Shown piece by piece: positions 36,517 through 46,567 of a DNA stretch of 64,000 nucleotides; the first letter of the stretch is position 1; every line of letters starts with the position of its first letter. Both the position numbers and the translations under genes were made by a program. The notes under the pieces were generated by a model. It was not told where the DNA came from and made no database searches. It worked only from the letters and a program-made list of their open reading frames with translations. The stretch is from Saccharicrinis carchari (GTDB lineage: Bacteria; Bacteroidota; Bacteroidia; Bacteroidales; Marinilabiliaceae), in NCBI RefSeq assembly GCF_900182605.1, contig NZ_FXTB01000012.1:23975-87974 (forward strand). The letters are read 5' to 3'.

Positions 36517-37235
36517 TCAGAGATTAATAATCTTATTAACGGTTATTCCTTTCTCAGAAACAACTCTGACTATTAAAATTCCCTTCACATTATATACAGG
36601 TTCTGAACTTGTGATGTATTCACTTACTTTAAGTTTACCTGTGATGTCATAAATCTCCACAAGCGAGTTAGCATCTGCACCGACCAAATGAACCTGACCT
36701 TGTGCGCCGAAAATTCTAACATTTAAGGTTTCAACGTTTACTATATCAGTTGCATTAAGGAGTAATTGGGTCTGATCAGGACGATAGTGCATTCTTATAC
36801 GCCATATCATTTCTTCTATATTTACCACCTTAAAGTTCTCATTTAGCTTATTGACACATAGTTTAGCAGCCCCAGCGCCTTTAATGTCACCACTTGATGT
36901 TCCTGCTTCATTAAAACCACTCCATGCATGAACAATAACTAAATTATAAGGATCAGAATCTGCAGAGCTTGTCAACTTATTTGCAATGTAATCTGGAGTT
37001 CCTTCACGTTGATTGTTACGCCCTCCAAAATCCCATAATGAATACTTAACGGTAACAACAGGAATATCATAACCGCTGCTATTCGTAAACCACATGATTT
37101 CCCCTTTACCTCCAGCATATGGGGTATATTGAACCGAGTTGCCTATTTCAATAGTCTAAAGAAGATAAGGTCGTATTATAAGCCCAGTCATAAGAAATTA
37201 TATTACCTTTTTTTGATACATGATTAAAAAATAAC
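36517..37235 (-). pseudogene. Decayed second copy of the GxGYxYP gene with a sorting-type tail
   Basis: The readable 192-residue end (36517-37095) closely matches the C-terminus of the GxGYxYP protein at 38766 (IPVVTVKYSLWDFGG, VIVHAWSGFNEAGT, NIEEMIWRIRMHYRPDQTQ). It continues into an 80-residue tail almost identical to that of the GLUG protein at 37333. Upstream, 37160-37235 reads HVSKKGNIISYDWAYNTTL, matching about residue 310 of the intact protein. About 200 intervening codons have been lost, with a frame change. The 5' half is absent. It is clearly a degraded duplicate. Confidence 0.85.
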
Positions 37236-37274
37236 TTCTCATTATTAAATATTTTGACTGGAACGGTTTAAGTT

Positions 37275-37318
37275 AAGGTATAAAGTCGGTTTGCAACTAT
37301 TCGCCGACTTTAAACCTT
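37275..37318 (-). terminator. Hairpin after the GLUG-repeat gene
   Basis: Fifteen-base arms (37275-37289 and 37304-37318) pair with one mismatch and lie 15 bases past the stop. There is no strong T run. It is probably a terminator or mRNA-end stabiliser. Confidence 0.5.
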
Positions 37319-37332
37319 AGTTTTTATATTAC

Positions 37333-38601
37333 TTATAAATTGACAAGCTTACCAACTATAGTTCCTTTTGCAGAAGTAACTCGTACAATTAAAATTCCCT
37401 TCACATTATATACAGGCTCTGAATTTGTGATGTATTCACTTACTTTAAGTTTCCCTGCAATATCATAAATCTCCACAAGTGAATTAGCTTCTGCACCAAC
37501 CACATGAATCTGACCCTGAGAGCTAAAAATTTTAATATTTGATTTTTCTAGGTTCAATACACTTGTTGGATAATCACCTTGCCATCTTAATACCGGGCCA
37601 TCAGTATCCATATACCAAACATTTTTAAAATCCCATGATAAATTAGTAGCATAAAATGAAGCATCTTTAAATTGACTTGCAGTAAGATCAGCGCCATCCT
37701 TGCCATCAGCCTCACTCTCCCAGAAAAATTTATGCGGATCAGTTAAACCCATTTGGTCAAACCCATAGTTGTTGGTATATGTTGCCCCACCATGATCTCC
37801 TACAATTCTATAGGTTTTTTCAATGTCAGGATTTACTGTTGTCATTGATGTTTGCATCCCAATGCATTCCGTTATACTTACACTTTGTCCGCCAGGAGCA
37901 ACACCAAGCATACCTCCTGAAAATCCGCTTTGACTGCCGGTTGTTCCTTTCGCATAACACTTTGAAATAACAGCGCTACCTTCTGCCCAGCCAGCAATAC
38001 CACCAACTTGCCAACCCGTTGAATAAACAGCTCCGTTATAATAACAATTTTCAATTGTTCCTCCATTCCCATTTATATGCGCAACAATTCCGCCTACATG
38101 ATCCCTACCTGTTACTGTGGCGGTAGAGTAACATTCAGAAACTGTTGAATTATCGACATGTCCGATAAAACTACCTGCAAATCCATTTGATGTTATTGAT
38201 CCAGAAACAAAACACTTGCTAACTGTTGAGTTACTGGCATTACCAGCGAGTGCCGCAGCCCATGCATTAGGTGTATTAACAGTGATGTTTTCTAAACCAA
38301 GGTTTGAAATCGTAGCACCAGTAATATTATTAAAAACACCTCCTCTGTCTCCATCATGTTGAATAGTTAAATTCATAATAGAAAATCCATTCCCATCTAA
38401 GGTGCCTGTAAAATCAAAGGAACTCCAGTTCTGATTCTGCATATCAATATCATTGTTTAAAATAAACTCACCCGAAGGGTTCGAGGACATAGCTTGCAAA
38501 TCGGCCACCGTTGAAATTTGAGTTTGTGAATGACTTGCATTCAGCATTGTAAAAGTAAACACGAACAATGCAATTAAAATTTTGAAGTTAAAATGTTTCA
38601 T
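37333..38601 (-). CDS. GLUG-repeat surface protein with type IX-like sorting tail
   Basis: The 422-residue product has a signal (ending ASHSQ). About six GLUG-type repeats of a beta-helix span about 30-330, with recurring VGGIVAHINGNGGTIENCYYNG and similar VGGIAGW segments. The last 75 residues form a sorting-type tail (VEIYDIAGKLKVSEYI then ILIVRVTSAKGTIVGKLVNL). It should be exported and cell-surface attached, perhaps binding glycan or acting as an adhesin. It lies between the intact and decayed GxGYxYP copies and shares its tail with the decayed one. Hairpins flank it on both sides. Confidence 0.85.
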   Translation of the reverse strand: MKHFNFKILIALFVFTFTMLNASHSQTQISTVADLQAMSSNPSGEFILNNDIDMQNQNWSSFDFTGTLDGNGFSIMNLTIQHDGDRGGVFNNITGATISNLGLENITVNTPNAWAAALAGNASNSTVSKCFVSGSITSNGFAGSFIGHVDNSTVSECYSTATVTGRDHVGGIVAHINGNGGTIENCYYNGAVYSTGWQVGGIAGWAEGSAVISKCYAKGTTGSQSGFSGGMLGVAPGGQSVSITECIGMQTSMTTVNPDIEKTYRIVGDHGGATYTNNYGFDQMGLTDPHKFFWESEADGKDGADLTASQFKDASFYATNLSWDFKNVWYMDTDGPVLRWQGDYPTSVLNLEKSNIKIFSSQGQIHVVGAEANSLVEIYDIAGKLKVSEYITNSEPVYNVKGILIVRVTSAKGTIVGKLVNL

Positions 38602-38699
38602 AAAATAGTATTTAATTGATTAAACATATAGGCATAGCTATCGCAACACCTTGTAAACAAACGCTTTTTTTGAATTACAACATTTAAAATTAATCCCCA

Positions 38700-38739
38700 T
38701 CATTAGCTAAAATGTATTTGAAGCATATTTAGCTAATGA
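38700..38739 (-). terminator. Hairpin between the GxGYxYP and GLUG genes
   Basis: Perfect 12-bp arms TCATTAGCTAAA (38700-38711) and TTTAGCTAATGA (38728-38739) enclose a 16-base loop, 27 bases past the GxGYxYP stop. No T run follows. It is an intercistronic terminator or processing hairpin. Confidence 0.5.
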
Positions 38740-38765
38740 CGGAAACTGATATGTAAAAAATCCCT

Positions 38766-40646
38766 TTAGAATACTTCGTCCAGATATTTTTGAGTTTGCT
38801 CTGGACGATGATGCATTCGAATACGCCAAATCATTTCTTCAATATTTACGACCGCATAGTTCTGATTCAACTTGTCGGCACATAATTTGGCAGCTCCAGC
38901 ACCTTTTATGCCCCCACTCGCAGTTCCTGTTTCATTAAATCCGCTCCATGCATGAACAATAACCAGATTAAAAGGATCGGAATCTGAAGAACCGATCAAT
39001 TTATTGGCAATGTGATCAGGGGTACCTTCGCGTTCATTGTTATATCCCCCAAAATCCCAAATTGAATACTTCACGGTAACAACAGGAATATCATAACCGT
39101 TCCCATTGGTAAACCACATAATTTCGCCTTTACCTCCGGCATATGGGGTATATTGAACCGAAATAATTCCTTCTAATTGATCGTTGGCGTCGATATAAGC
39201 TTGATAAGCCTCTGCTGATGCAGCAGAACTTACATCTTTTGCCATCACAGCCAAAACTTTAACCCTATGCTGACGCATATGTGCAGCGGTTCCCTCTGCA
39301 AGAGACTTAAGGATTGTATGTCGTGACTTCTTTTCTCCATAATTGTCGATATAGTTATAGCCACCACCAAATGTTTGAACAATAGATGTTTTGGAACCTT
39401 GGCTATTGAATAAATCCTGACATACCGAAGGTGCAATCATGGATAAGTTATCGACGGGAAGACCAAAAGCCATTTTTACATTATTGGCTTCGGGATGTGT
39501 GTAGTAATCTGCTCCTATAAAATTATTCATCATCCATTGTACATTGTCACCATCCGACAGATAAAAAGAAACATATTTCTTACCTTCTTCTTCCCAATTT
39601 ATAAATTGAGGATTCTTTACCTTTACCAAGTCAGGTTGTCTCTGTTTATAATCTAATGAAGTTAAGGTTGTATTATAAGCCCAGTCATACGGGATCATAA
39701 TATTTCCTGATTTTGAAACACGCTCAACAAATTGATCCTCTCCAACGCCCTGTTCCCATCCATAAACTGGTGAGTTTGGTTCCAGCCATTGAAGAATTTC
39801 CTCGAATAGGGCAATATTTTGCCCACCTTGCGAGGTAGAATATCTCTTATTAAGGTTGATTACAAACAAGTTATTTTTAATTGCGAATTCCCTTAGCTCA
39901 CCAGTTTGTACAGGCATGACTACCAATGCCTTATTGTTACATTTATCTTTAAATTCATTCCAGGCATCCACAGTCGTTTTTTGAGAAGCATCATACGTCA
40001 TGGTATATCCATTGCTTTCATAAAAATTCTTGTCCCTAATGTCTACAATAATAGAATTATAAACATGAGAAGCTACGGAAGCCACAATATTACTTTCGGG
40101 ATTATTTTCTACATCGGTCAAAACATAACCATCAAATAAATCCTTTATTTTAAGATTAATACCATCTTTCTCCCCATAATTACGGGTAGCTAATTCAATT
40201 GCACTTTGCATACCAATCTCAGCAACCCCCATATCGCTTAAGGCTTGTTTTGAAGATTTGTAGGATGCCTTACCGCTATGATCGTTTAGCCAAACCCCTA
40301 CTTGACTTTTCCCTTGCTCTACAGCTCTATTTGAAAGACCTGCTAACGATTGAGCAAGCAAGTGGTACTGAAGACCCCTAATTCTTTCAGTCTGTCCTAA
40401 AGCATTAATATTCCCAATGGGAAAAACTTCCACACAATTCCAATATAATGCCGGTTTTGTAAGCGATTGAGGATGCCAATACTGACCTTCGTCTCGAATT
40501 GGATCAAACTGCTCCACAAAGAGCTTTGTACTCTTCTCTTCTTGAACCATTCTTTCAGGTGATTCGTACTCATCACAACTCAAGGTTGTAAATGATGCAC
40601 TCACCATTAAAAGAGAGATCTTTAATATCGATATCATATTTTTCAT
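38766..40646 (-). CDS. GxGYxYP-family putative glycoside hydrolase, lipoprotein
   Basis: The 626-residue protein has a lipoprotein signal (FTTLSC near residue 24). The family signature appears as FGGGYNYIDNYG at about 430. The N-terminal domain (about 45-250) and the TIM-barrel-like C-terminal domain with KYVSFYLSDGDNVQWMMNNF and VTVKYSIWDFGGYNNEREGT are both present. Family members are predicted glycosidases of unproven substrate found in PULs. It lies 17 bases after susD2. A decayed second copy lies 1.5 kb downstream. Confidence 0.87.
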   Translation of the reverse strand: MKNMISILKISLLMVSASFTTLSCDEYESPERMVQEEKSTKLFVEQFDPIRDEGQYWHPQSLTKPALYWNCVEVFPIGNINALGQTERIRGLQYHLLAQSLAGLSNRAVEQGKSQVGVWLNDHSGKASYKSSKQALSDMGVAEIGMQSAIELATRNYGEKDGINLKIKDLFDGYVLTDVENNPESNIVASVASHVYNSIIVDIRDKNFYESNGYTMTYDASQKTTVDAWNEFKDKCNNKALVVMPVQTGELREFAIKNNLFVINLNKRYSTSQGGQNIALFEEILQWLEPNSPVYGWEQGVGEDQFVERVSKSGNIMIPYDWAYNTTLTSLDYKQRQPDLVKVKNPQFINWEEEGKKYVSFYLSDGDNVQWMMNNFIGADYYTHPEANNVKMAFGLPVDNLSMIAPSVCQDLFNSQGSKTSIVQTFGGGYNYIDNYGEKKSRHTILKSLAEGTAAHMRQHRVKVLAVMAKDVSSAASAEAYQAYIDANDQLEGIISVQYTPYAGGKGEIMWFTNGNGYDIPVVTVKYSIWDFGGYNNEREGTPDHIANKLIGSSDSDPFNLVIVHAWSGFNETGTASGGIKGAGAAKLCADKLNQNYAVVNIEEMIWRIRMHHRPEQTQKYLDEVF

Positions 40647-40663
40647 TTTTTTTACCTTAATAT

Positions 40664-42313
40664 TTAATAATCTTTGTTTTGAGTCAATCCATTTACTTTA
40701 TTTATTTCATCCTGTGGTATCGGGCGCACTAAATGGTTTGGGTTTATGTTATTATATTTTTGAACAAGAATATTATACTCACTCGCTCTTTCGATGAGTT
40801 TCCCAGTTCGTTTTAGCACAAACCAACGGTCGTGCTCCCCGAGCAACTCTCTGGCTCGTTCATCAAGAATGAAATCCAGATCAACAACACTCACTTCCAT
40901 TAAAGATTCAGATGCCTGATCGATTGCGGATCTTCGACGAATGGTATTTATCCGTGCAACAGCAGCATCGTTGTCTCCTGCACCCAAATGTGCCTCTGCA
41001 CTCATCAGATAAACATCTGACAAACGAAACACCACATCTTCGCGACTACCGGGGCCTCCCCAGATTATCTTTGTGTCTTTAAACTTTTTGATGATAGGCA
41101 TACGATCCAAACCAGTTGTCAAAACCGGAAGAGCTGTTGATTGAGGATACCAATTGAACTCGCCGTCGCTTAGGTAAGGATAAAAGCGCAAGGCGTTTTT
41201 GGTGTTGCCAGAATCATCATTCCATCGGGGAAAATACAACCCCAGCTTGCCAAAATCGTCACTTTCTGGATTATTGACATAAAATTCTCGCTGAAACGTT
41301 GCATCATAGCGTGTATCCAGATATGGATTTTGAAACAGCTGGTGAACACGAGGGTTGATCCAGTAGTTTCGATTGGCTGCTGAGTAATCCTCTTGTACTC
41401 GGTCGAATAAACCCGGCTCCAAGGCTACAATGTTAAAACTAAATATTGCCTGTTGCGGGTTACCGCTACCCACATAATTTTTATCTAAACCATATTGGAT
41501 AGCCCAAATCACCTCCGAGTTGTTTTGGTTATCCTCATGATAAACATCGGCGTAAGTATCTAATAATTGATAAGTATCTTCCGACTCATTGATGATTTGA
41601 TCAAAATAAGCTGCGGCAACCTCAAAATCTGAAGATGAAGCGTATGTTTTATAAGCTCTGGTTAAATGTAATTTACCAAGCAATTGCAATATGGCTGCAT
41701 TGTTTACACGGCCAGGTTCAACAGATGGCCAAGCCAGTAAATCAACGACAGTTTCCAAATCAGTAATTATAAAGTCATATACTTCGGATTCAACTGTGCG
41801 CGTGGTCTCGGTGATTATGGTTTTCTGCTCCGTTGTATACAAAGGAACGTCACCAAATGTTTCTGCCAGATAGTAGTAAGCCAATGCCCTTAGAAAGGTT
41901 CCCTGAGCTTTGAGTGAATTATACTCATAAATAGTCATCCCTTCTGTGTCCATTGAGCAACGGGTCAACAATGTGTTTGCCTCTTGTACAATCTTATACA
42001 GATTGTTCCAGTATGGGCCAACTACACCGGCTGTAGAGTTAAAAGAAGCATCATATCCATTGAACATCCGTTCATTAGGGCCTTCCGTAATAGCCATGTA
42101 GAGATCGGTACCATAGTACTGTAAGTCCCCAGTATTAAATACGTTTCTGTATTTTGAATAGATATCGACAAGCAAAGCCTGTTGTCCTTCTTTTGTATTA
42201 TAGAAATCATCCGATATAGATGAAGGATTGTAAACTTCTAGGTGGTCAGAACAAGCAGACCCCATAAGAGAAATAAAAATCCCTATTGTAATATATTTGA
42301 CTGTTTTCAACAT
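40664..42313 (-). CDS. susD: SusD/RagB outer-membrane glycan-binding lipoprotein
   Basis: This 549-residue protein has a lipoprotein signal ending LMGSAC near residue 21. SusD landmarks include AQGTFLRALAYYYLAETFGDVP, read as FLRALAYYYLAETFGDVP, the loop DVYLMSAEAHLGAGDNDAAV, and LDFILDERARELLGEHDRWF. The end is RPIPQDEINKVNGLTQNKDY. It pairs with SusC2, 12 bases upstream, and should capture PUL2 glycans at the cell surface. Confidence 0.95.
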   Translation of the reverse strand: MLKTVKYITIGIFISLMGSACSDHLEVYNPSSISDDFYNTKEGQQALLVDIYSKYRNVFNTGDLQYYGTDLYMAITEGPNERMFNGYDASFNSTAGVVGPYWNNLYKIVQEANTLLTRCSMDTEGMTIYEYNSLKAQGTFLRALAYYYLAETFGDVPLYTTEQKTIITETTRTVESEVYDFIITDLETVVDLLAWPSVEPGRVNNAAILQLLGKLHLTRAYKTYASSSDFEVAAAYFDQIINESEDTYQLLDTYADVYHEDNQNNSEVIWAIQYGLDKNYVGSGNPQQAIFSFNIVALEPGLFDRVQEDYSAANRNYWINPRVHQLFQNPYLDTRYDATFQREFYVNNPESDDFGKLGLYFPRWNDDSGNTKNALRFYPYLSDGEFNWYPQSTALPVLTTGLDRMPIIKKFKDTKIIWGGPGSREDVVFRLSDVYLMSAEAHLGAGDNDAAVARINTIRRRSAIDQASESLMEVSVVDLDFILDERARELLGEHDRWFVLKRTGKLIERASEYNILVQKYNNINPNHLVRPIPQDEINKVNGLTQNKDY

Positions 42314-42325
42314 ATCTTACAAAAA

Positions 42326-45300
42326 TTAAAAATTAGCATTAATTCCAAACGTGAATGTCATTGGGTAAAGTGAAAGTTGTGTATTCACATTTTCTCCAAT
42401 TGTTTCGGGATCAGAGCCGATAAAATCAGTAAACGTGAATGGATTTTGCACCTGACTATACAGTCTTAACTTCTTCAATCCAATTTTTGAAAGTACCGAA
42501 TTACTTAAGGCGTATCCTAGAGTAATATTCCGAACCTTTACAAATGTACCTGATACTTGACCAAGAACCTGAGTGTGATAGGACTGAGCTCCAACTTGCT
42601 GATATTCATCACTGCTATTCTCCGCTGTCCAGTAATTAACATCCGCCTTATTCCAATGTTCATTATCCCATGCAGTAAACATATAGGTAAACGAGTCATT
42701 ATAGATCCCCCCAACACGAGCATAGATATCGAATGAGAAATCAAGATTTTTATAAACGAACGAATTAATCATACCTGCCATCCAATCTGGGCTGGGCGTT
42801 CCGATAATTTGAAAATCTTGCTGATCCAGATTATAATCTCCATTTACATCCTCCACTTTAATATGTCCAACACTTTGACCATATTTGGTAGCTTCTGCTT
42901 CTTCGTCAGCTTGCCATATTCCCAGGTGTTTTAAGTCGTAAATGACACTTACCGGCTCACCAATAAACCATCGATTTCCTAAATCATCTTGATTATCACC
43001 ATATAGTTCCTCAATTTTATTTCGATTCAATGAGAATGTAAGATTCGTCTTCCAGTAAAAATCGTTTTTAGAAATATTCACAGTATTCAGAGTCAATTCG
43101 ATCCCTTTGTTGCTGGTTTTACCGATATTTTGATAAACCGAACTATACCCGTTCAAACTACCTACTGCCCTGTTGAAAATCAGGCCATCTGTTTCTCTTG
43201 TATATGCATCCATTGTACCGGAAACCCGATTGTTTAATAATCCAAAATCAAGGCCTACATTGTACTCCGAGGTCATCTCCCATTTTAAATTTTCATTTCC
43301 CCGCACATTGCTTATTCCAAATCCGTTAACACCATTGCTCCCGAAAGTATAACGCGACAGCCCGAGTTCAGTTAAGGTAATATTATGGCTTAGATTATTA
43401 TTGCCGGTTTTACCATAACTTAATCGGAGTTTAAGCTGATTGATGGCTTCGACATCCTGCATAAATCCCTCGTTTTTTATTTGCCATCCCAAGGCTGCGG
43501 CAGGTAGAAACCCCCATTGGTTATCTCCCTTTAATCTTGATGTGCCATCATAACGGCCGGTTAAGGTCACCATATATTTATCTAACAGGGTATAATTTAA
43601 GCGTCCCATAAAGGAAGTCATCGAAGATTCCCAGTAATAGCTGCTAACATCCGTAATTTCATCAGCTGTTTGGATAGCATGCCAATCTGATTTATAAGGG
43701 AGTCCGATGCCCCGCATGCCCGAGCCTTGGTGCGTATCTTTTTGCATGTTGAAAAGACCGATTGCATCTATTCGGTGACTCTCATTAAATTTATTCTGAT
43801 AACTCAAAATGTTATCCCAAACAATATTGGTATTTCTACCTTCACTTCTATACGCCTCACTTGGGTTGACACCGCCCTTTTGCTGGGTATATTTTCCAAT
43901 CCATTCTCCGTATAAATCAGTGTCAAACTGATACGCTATCTGCGATTTTAAAGAAAGACCTTTAATAGGTTTTATTTCGAGAAAACCAGAGAAATTAGAA
44001 TAAAACGCTTTGGTCTCCCTGATGTTATTTTGATTCTGAATGAATGGGTTAATTTTACTGGAGGTAGGTTGAATAATAAATGCATAGTTGCCATTATCGT
44101 CGTAGGGACTTACGATTGGGGGTAAAAAGTAAGCGTTCAGTAAAGCATCCTGAGAACCGTGATTGGTTTTATTATCCGAAATGTAGGAAGACATACCTGT
44201 TGTGATTATATCATTAAAACGATGTTCTATCCCAACATTAGCAGTATAACGGGTAAATTGCTCCTTACCAATCATGCCTTCGTCGCTAAGGTATCCCATG
44301 CCAAGAGAATAGGATGTCGTTTCATTACCCCCAGAAGTAGAAATACTATGATTGGTAACATAGCTCTGATCCGATATTTCGCGTAACCAGTCGTAGTATT
44401 CTCCATTTCGGATACGTTTTTTCTCTGAATCAGTCAGAAAATCAGTTCTTGACAAGGAAGCATCACCATATTTTTTCTTCCATAAGGCTACACGGTAATC
44501 GACATATTCTAAACCATTACCTTTGTTTCCAATCATGTCAGGAATACGAGTCGGTGTTTTTACCCCAAACGATCCGGAATAATCAATCGAGAATCCTTTT
44601 TTCTTATTCGCACCTTTTGTTGTTATAATAACTACACCGTTAGCTCCTCGCGATCCATATATAGCCGCCGAAGAAGCATCTTTCAACACGTCGATAGACT
44701 CAATATCTGAAGCGTTTAAATGTTTCATACCGGAGTACGAAGGTACGCCGTTAATCACATATAAAGGCTCATTGGATGAATTAATGGAGTTAGCCCCCCT
44801 AATTTGCATAGACATGTCGGCTCCCGGGCGATTAGATGATTTAGACACCAATACCCCACTTACGTTACCATTTAAGGTTTCGGTAATATTTGTATTATTG
44901 GACTTAACCAATAAATCACCCGAAACCGATTCAATACTGCCGGTTAGATCCTTCTTTTTCACAGTTCCGTAACCTATTACAACAACATCATCCAGTTCGG
45001 CCATGTCAGACTCTAAAATAATGTCAAGATTAACTGGCTCCGTAATTGTTAATCTCTGTGTTACGTATCCGATAAAGGAAATACTTAACTCACTATTTTT
45101 AGGAACCTCAATTTTAAAATTCCCATAAACATCAGTAATAACACCTATGTATGTTGATTCAATAACAACATTAGCTCCTACAATTGGCTCTTTATTAACA
45201 TCCGTCACCTTACCAGTGACGGCTATTTTCTCGGTTACCTCTTGAGCCATTACCTGTATGCTGCAAATACAGCATGTTAATATGACTATTAGGGATGCAA

Positions 45301-45331
45301 CCCTCTTAAATATATTAATACGATTTATCAT
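42326..45331 (-). CDS. susC: SusC/RagA TonB-linked outer-membrane transporter
   Basis: The 1001-residue protein has a signal (ending VMAQE). It has a carboxypeptidase-regulatory-like domain (VTGKVTDVNKEPIVGANVVI), the TonB-box region ELDDVVVIGYGTVKKKDLTG, a plug with SSAAIYGSRGANGVVIITTK, and a barrel ending LSLYPMTFTFGINANF. It imports PUL2 oligosaccharides with SusD2. It starts 28 bases after the LamG-type gene, whose upstream region carries the candidate operon promoter. Confidence 0.96.
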   Translation of the reverse strand: MINRINIFKRVASLIVILTCCICSIQVMAQEVTEKIAVTGKVTDVNKEPIVGANVVIESTYIGVITDVYGNFKIEVPKNSELSISFIGYVTQRLTITEPVNLDIILESDMAELDDVVVIGYGTVKKKDLTGSIESVSGDLLVKSNNTNITETLNGNVSGVLVSKSSNRPGADMSMQIRGANSINSSNEPLYVINGVPSYSGMKHLNASDIESIDVLKDASSAAIYGSRGANGVVIITTKGANKKKGFSIDYSGSFGVKTPTRIPDMIGNKGNGLEYVDYRVALWKKKYGDASLSRTDFLTDSEKKRIRNGEYYDWLREISDQSYVTNHSISTSGGNETTSYSLGMGYLSDEGMIGKEQFTRYTANVGIEHRFNDIITTGMSSYISDNKTNHGSQDALLNAYFLPPIVSPYDDNGNYAFIIQPTSSKINPFIQNQNNIRETKAFYSNFSGFLEIKPIKGLSLKSQIAYQFDTDLYGEWIGKYTQQKGGVNPSEAYRSEGRNTNIVWDNILSYQNKFNESHRIDAIGLFNMQKDTHQGSGMRGIGLPYKSDWHAIQTADEITDVSSYYWESSMTSFMGRLNYTLLDKYMVTLTGRYDGTSRLKGDNQWGFLPAAALGWQIKNEGFMQDVEAINQLKLRLSYGKTGNNNLSHNITLTELGLSRYTFGSNGVNGFGISNVRGNENLKWEMTSEYNVGLDFGLLNNRVSGTMDAYTRETDGLIFNRAVGSLNGYSSVYQNIGKTSNKGIELTLNTVNISKNDFYWKTNLTFSLNRNKIEELYGDNQDDLGNRWFIGEPVSVIYDLKHLGIWQADEEAEATKYGQSVGHIKVEDVNGDYNLDQQDFQIIGTPSPDWMAGMINSFVYKNLDFSFDIYARVGGIYNDSFTYMFTAWDNEHWNKADVNYWTAENSSDEYQQVGAQSYHTQVLGQVSGTFVKVRNITLGYALSNSVLSKIGLKKLRLYSQVQNPFTFTDFIGSDPETIGENVNTQLSLYPMTFTFGINANF

Positions 45332-45358
45332 CTTTACTATTGATTAGTCAAAACCCGA

Positions 45359-46420
45359 TTAGTTCTTTATCCATTTATAATTACCCACAATCTTTGCCGT
45401 GTGTTTTCCAGTTTTGTCCGGAATAGCCTCATTGTTTTCAGGTACTTCCACAAAATCCCAGGCACATTCTAAGCCCGATTCGCTGCCGGTTACATCAGAG
45501 TTCATTAAGGTATTAATATCGCTCTCTGTTTTAGCCACATTCCAGAATCGAAATTTACGGATATAGCCAGTCATGCAACGAGATTTGTCGGTTGGTTCCT
45601 GAAAAGCCCACATGTTGTAGTTTTTGGTGTTGGGCTGATAGCTCTGCAGCACTCCTGAATTATCAACAACATCGTTGGTCTTGCTAAAGAAGACCTCACC
45701 ATTCAGATACATTTTTAATTGCCCTTCACTTAAGCTAGCATCATATACCATAGCAATGTGATTCCACTCTCCGTAATTGGTTGGAAATTTTTTACCCCAC
45801 TCCAAAACCCTACTATGCTGAGGCCCCATCCCAATGGTTGAGCGCATATTATCACCCAGAAAATTAATCATCCATCCTTCATTTGGTTGAGTGCTATTAT
45901 CAAATGTGGCAATAAAGTCACCAATACCACTTTCAAAAAAGTTTTCATCATATTTTATCCAGCTCTCTACACAAAAAGCATCCGAACCTCCAAATGCAGG
46001 ATCTGACCCAAATTCAATACGACCTTTACCATCTATACCATAAATAATTAATTCACCAGGTGTTCCCGGAGCTAATGTTTCCTGATAAGAATTTTGAAAT
46101 TCGGCTATCGCCTTTTCTGCCGAAATACAGTAGTTATCTACTTCATACTGTAAAGTGAACTGATTGGCAATGCCTTTAGATATTCCTAATTCAATATCCT
46201 CAATTGCAATTTGTAACAAATCAGCATTTTCGCTTGGGAAGGTTCCATCTGCTTCACCAATTCTTGCAGTGTCCTGTAATGTTAGCATTGACTCGTAGTT
46301 ATCGTACAAACAATCTAACGATACATCTCTTGATTGTAAATAATTACTATCTTCACAAGAACTTAAAGATCCTATAAAGAATAATAAGAATACGAGCGTC
46401 TTCATACCATCTTTTTTCAT
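45359..46420 (-). CDS. LamG/concanavalin-like surface lipoprotein
   Basis: The ATG at 46420 (MKKDGMKTLVFLLFF) gives about 353 residues with a lipoprotein signal ending GSLSSC. A longer frame would need a TTG start and destroys the signal. An N-terminal helical part (about 30-130) is followed by a LamG-type jelly roll (AFCVESWIKYDENFF, NEGWMINFLGDN, EWNHIAMVYDASLSEGQLKMYLNG read as EWNHIAMVYDASLSEG and QLKMYLNG, RKFRFWNVAKTESDI). It probably binds glycan at the surface. It is the first gene of the PUL2 operon and lies immediately downstream of the 11-bp-spaced boxes. Confidence 0.85.
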   Translation of the reverse strand: MKKDGMKTLVFLLFFIGSLSSCEDSNYLQSRDVSLDCLYDNYESMLTLQDTARIGEADGTFPSENADLLQIAIEDIELGISKGIANQFTLQYEVDNYCISAEKAIAEFQNSYQETLAPGTPGELIIYGIDGKGRIEFGSDPAFGGSDAFCVESWIKYDENFFESGIGDFIATFDNSTQPNEGWMINFLGDNMRSTIGMGPQHSRVLEWGKKFPTNYGEWNHIAMVYDASLSEGQLKMYLNGEVFFSKTNDVVDNSGVLQSYQPNTKNYNMWAFQEPTDKSRCMTGYIRKFRFWNVAKTESDINTLMNSDVTGSESGLECAWDFVEVPENNEAIPDKTGKHTAKIVGNYKWIKN

Positions 46421-46499
46421 AAGTTTATTTTCTAAATCTAAATATTCGAGTTTTGTCGTGCTTTGCATGCAAAATGAAACTTCCGTCAAAATCTGTTAA

Positions 46500-46507
46500 C
46501 AAATGTA
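46500..46507 (-). promoter_or_regulatory. -7 box (TACATTTG) of the PUL2 operon
   Basis: The minus strand reads TACATTTG, a full match to the Bacteroidota TAnnTTTG -7 consensus, about 80 bases upstream of the LamG-type start. In place of a -33 element, the next upstream sequence is the array of GATTAA boxes, which fits an activator-dependent promoter. Confidence 0.6.
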
Positions 46508-46516
46508 CATATCTGC

Positions 46517-46567
46517 GGTTAAGATCATAATTAAAAAGCGATTAAGAAGGGATTAAAAATGGATTAA
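46517..46567 (-). promoter_or_regulatory. Array of 11-bp-spaced GATTAA boxes (candidate activator site)
   Basis: GATTAA occurs at 46540, 46551 and 46562, exactly 11 bp apart, and AATTAA at 46529 continues the phase. A further GGTTAA lies at 46517, one base out of phase. The array ends about 10 bp upstream of the -7 box. SARP and OmpR/PhoB-type winged-helix activators bind 11-bp-spaced direct repeats just upstream of the promoter. The adjacent gene encodes a SARP-like winged helix, so it is the natural candidate. The 46568-46709 stretch holds nothing else clear. Confidence 0.65.
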
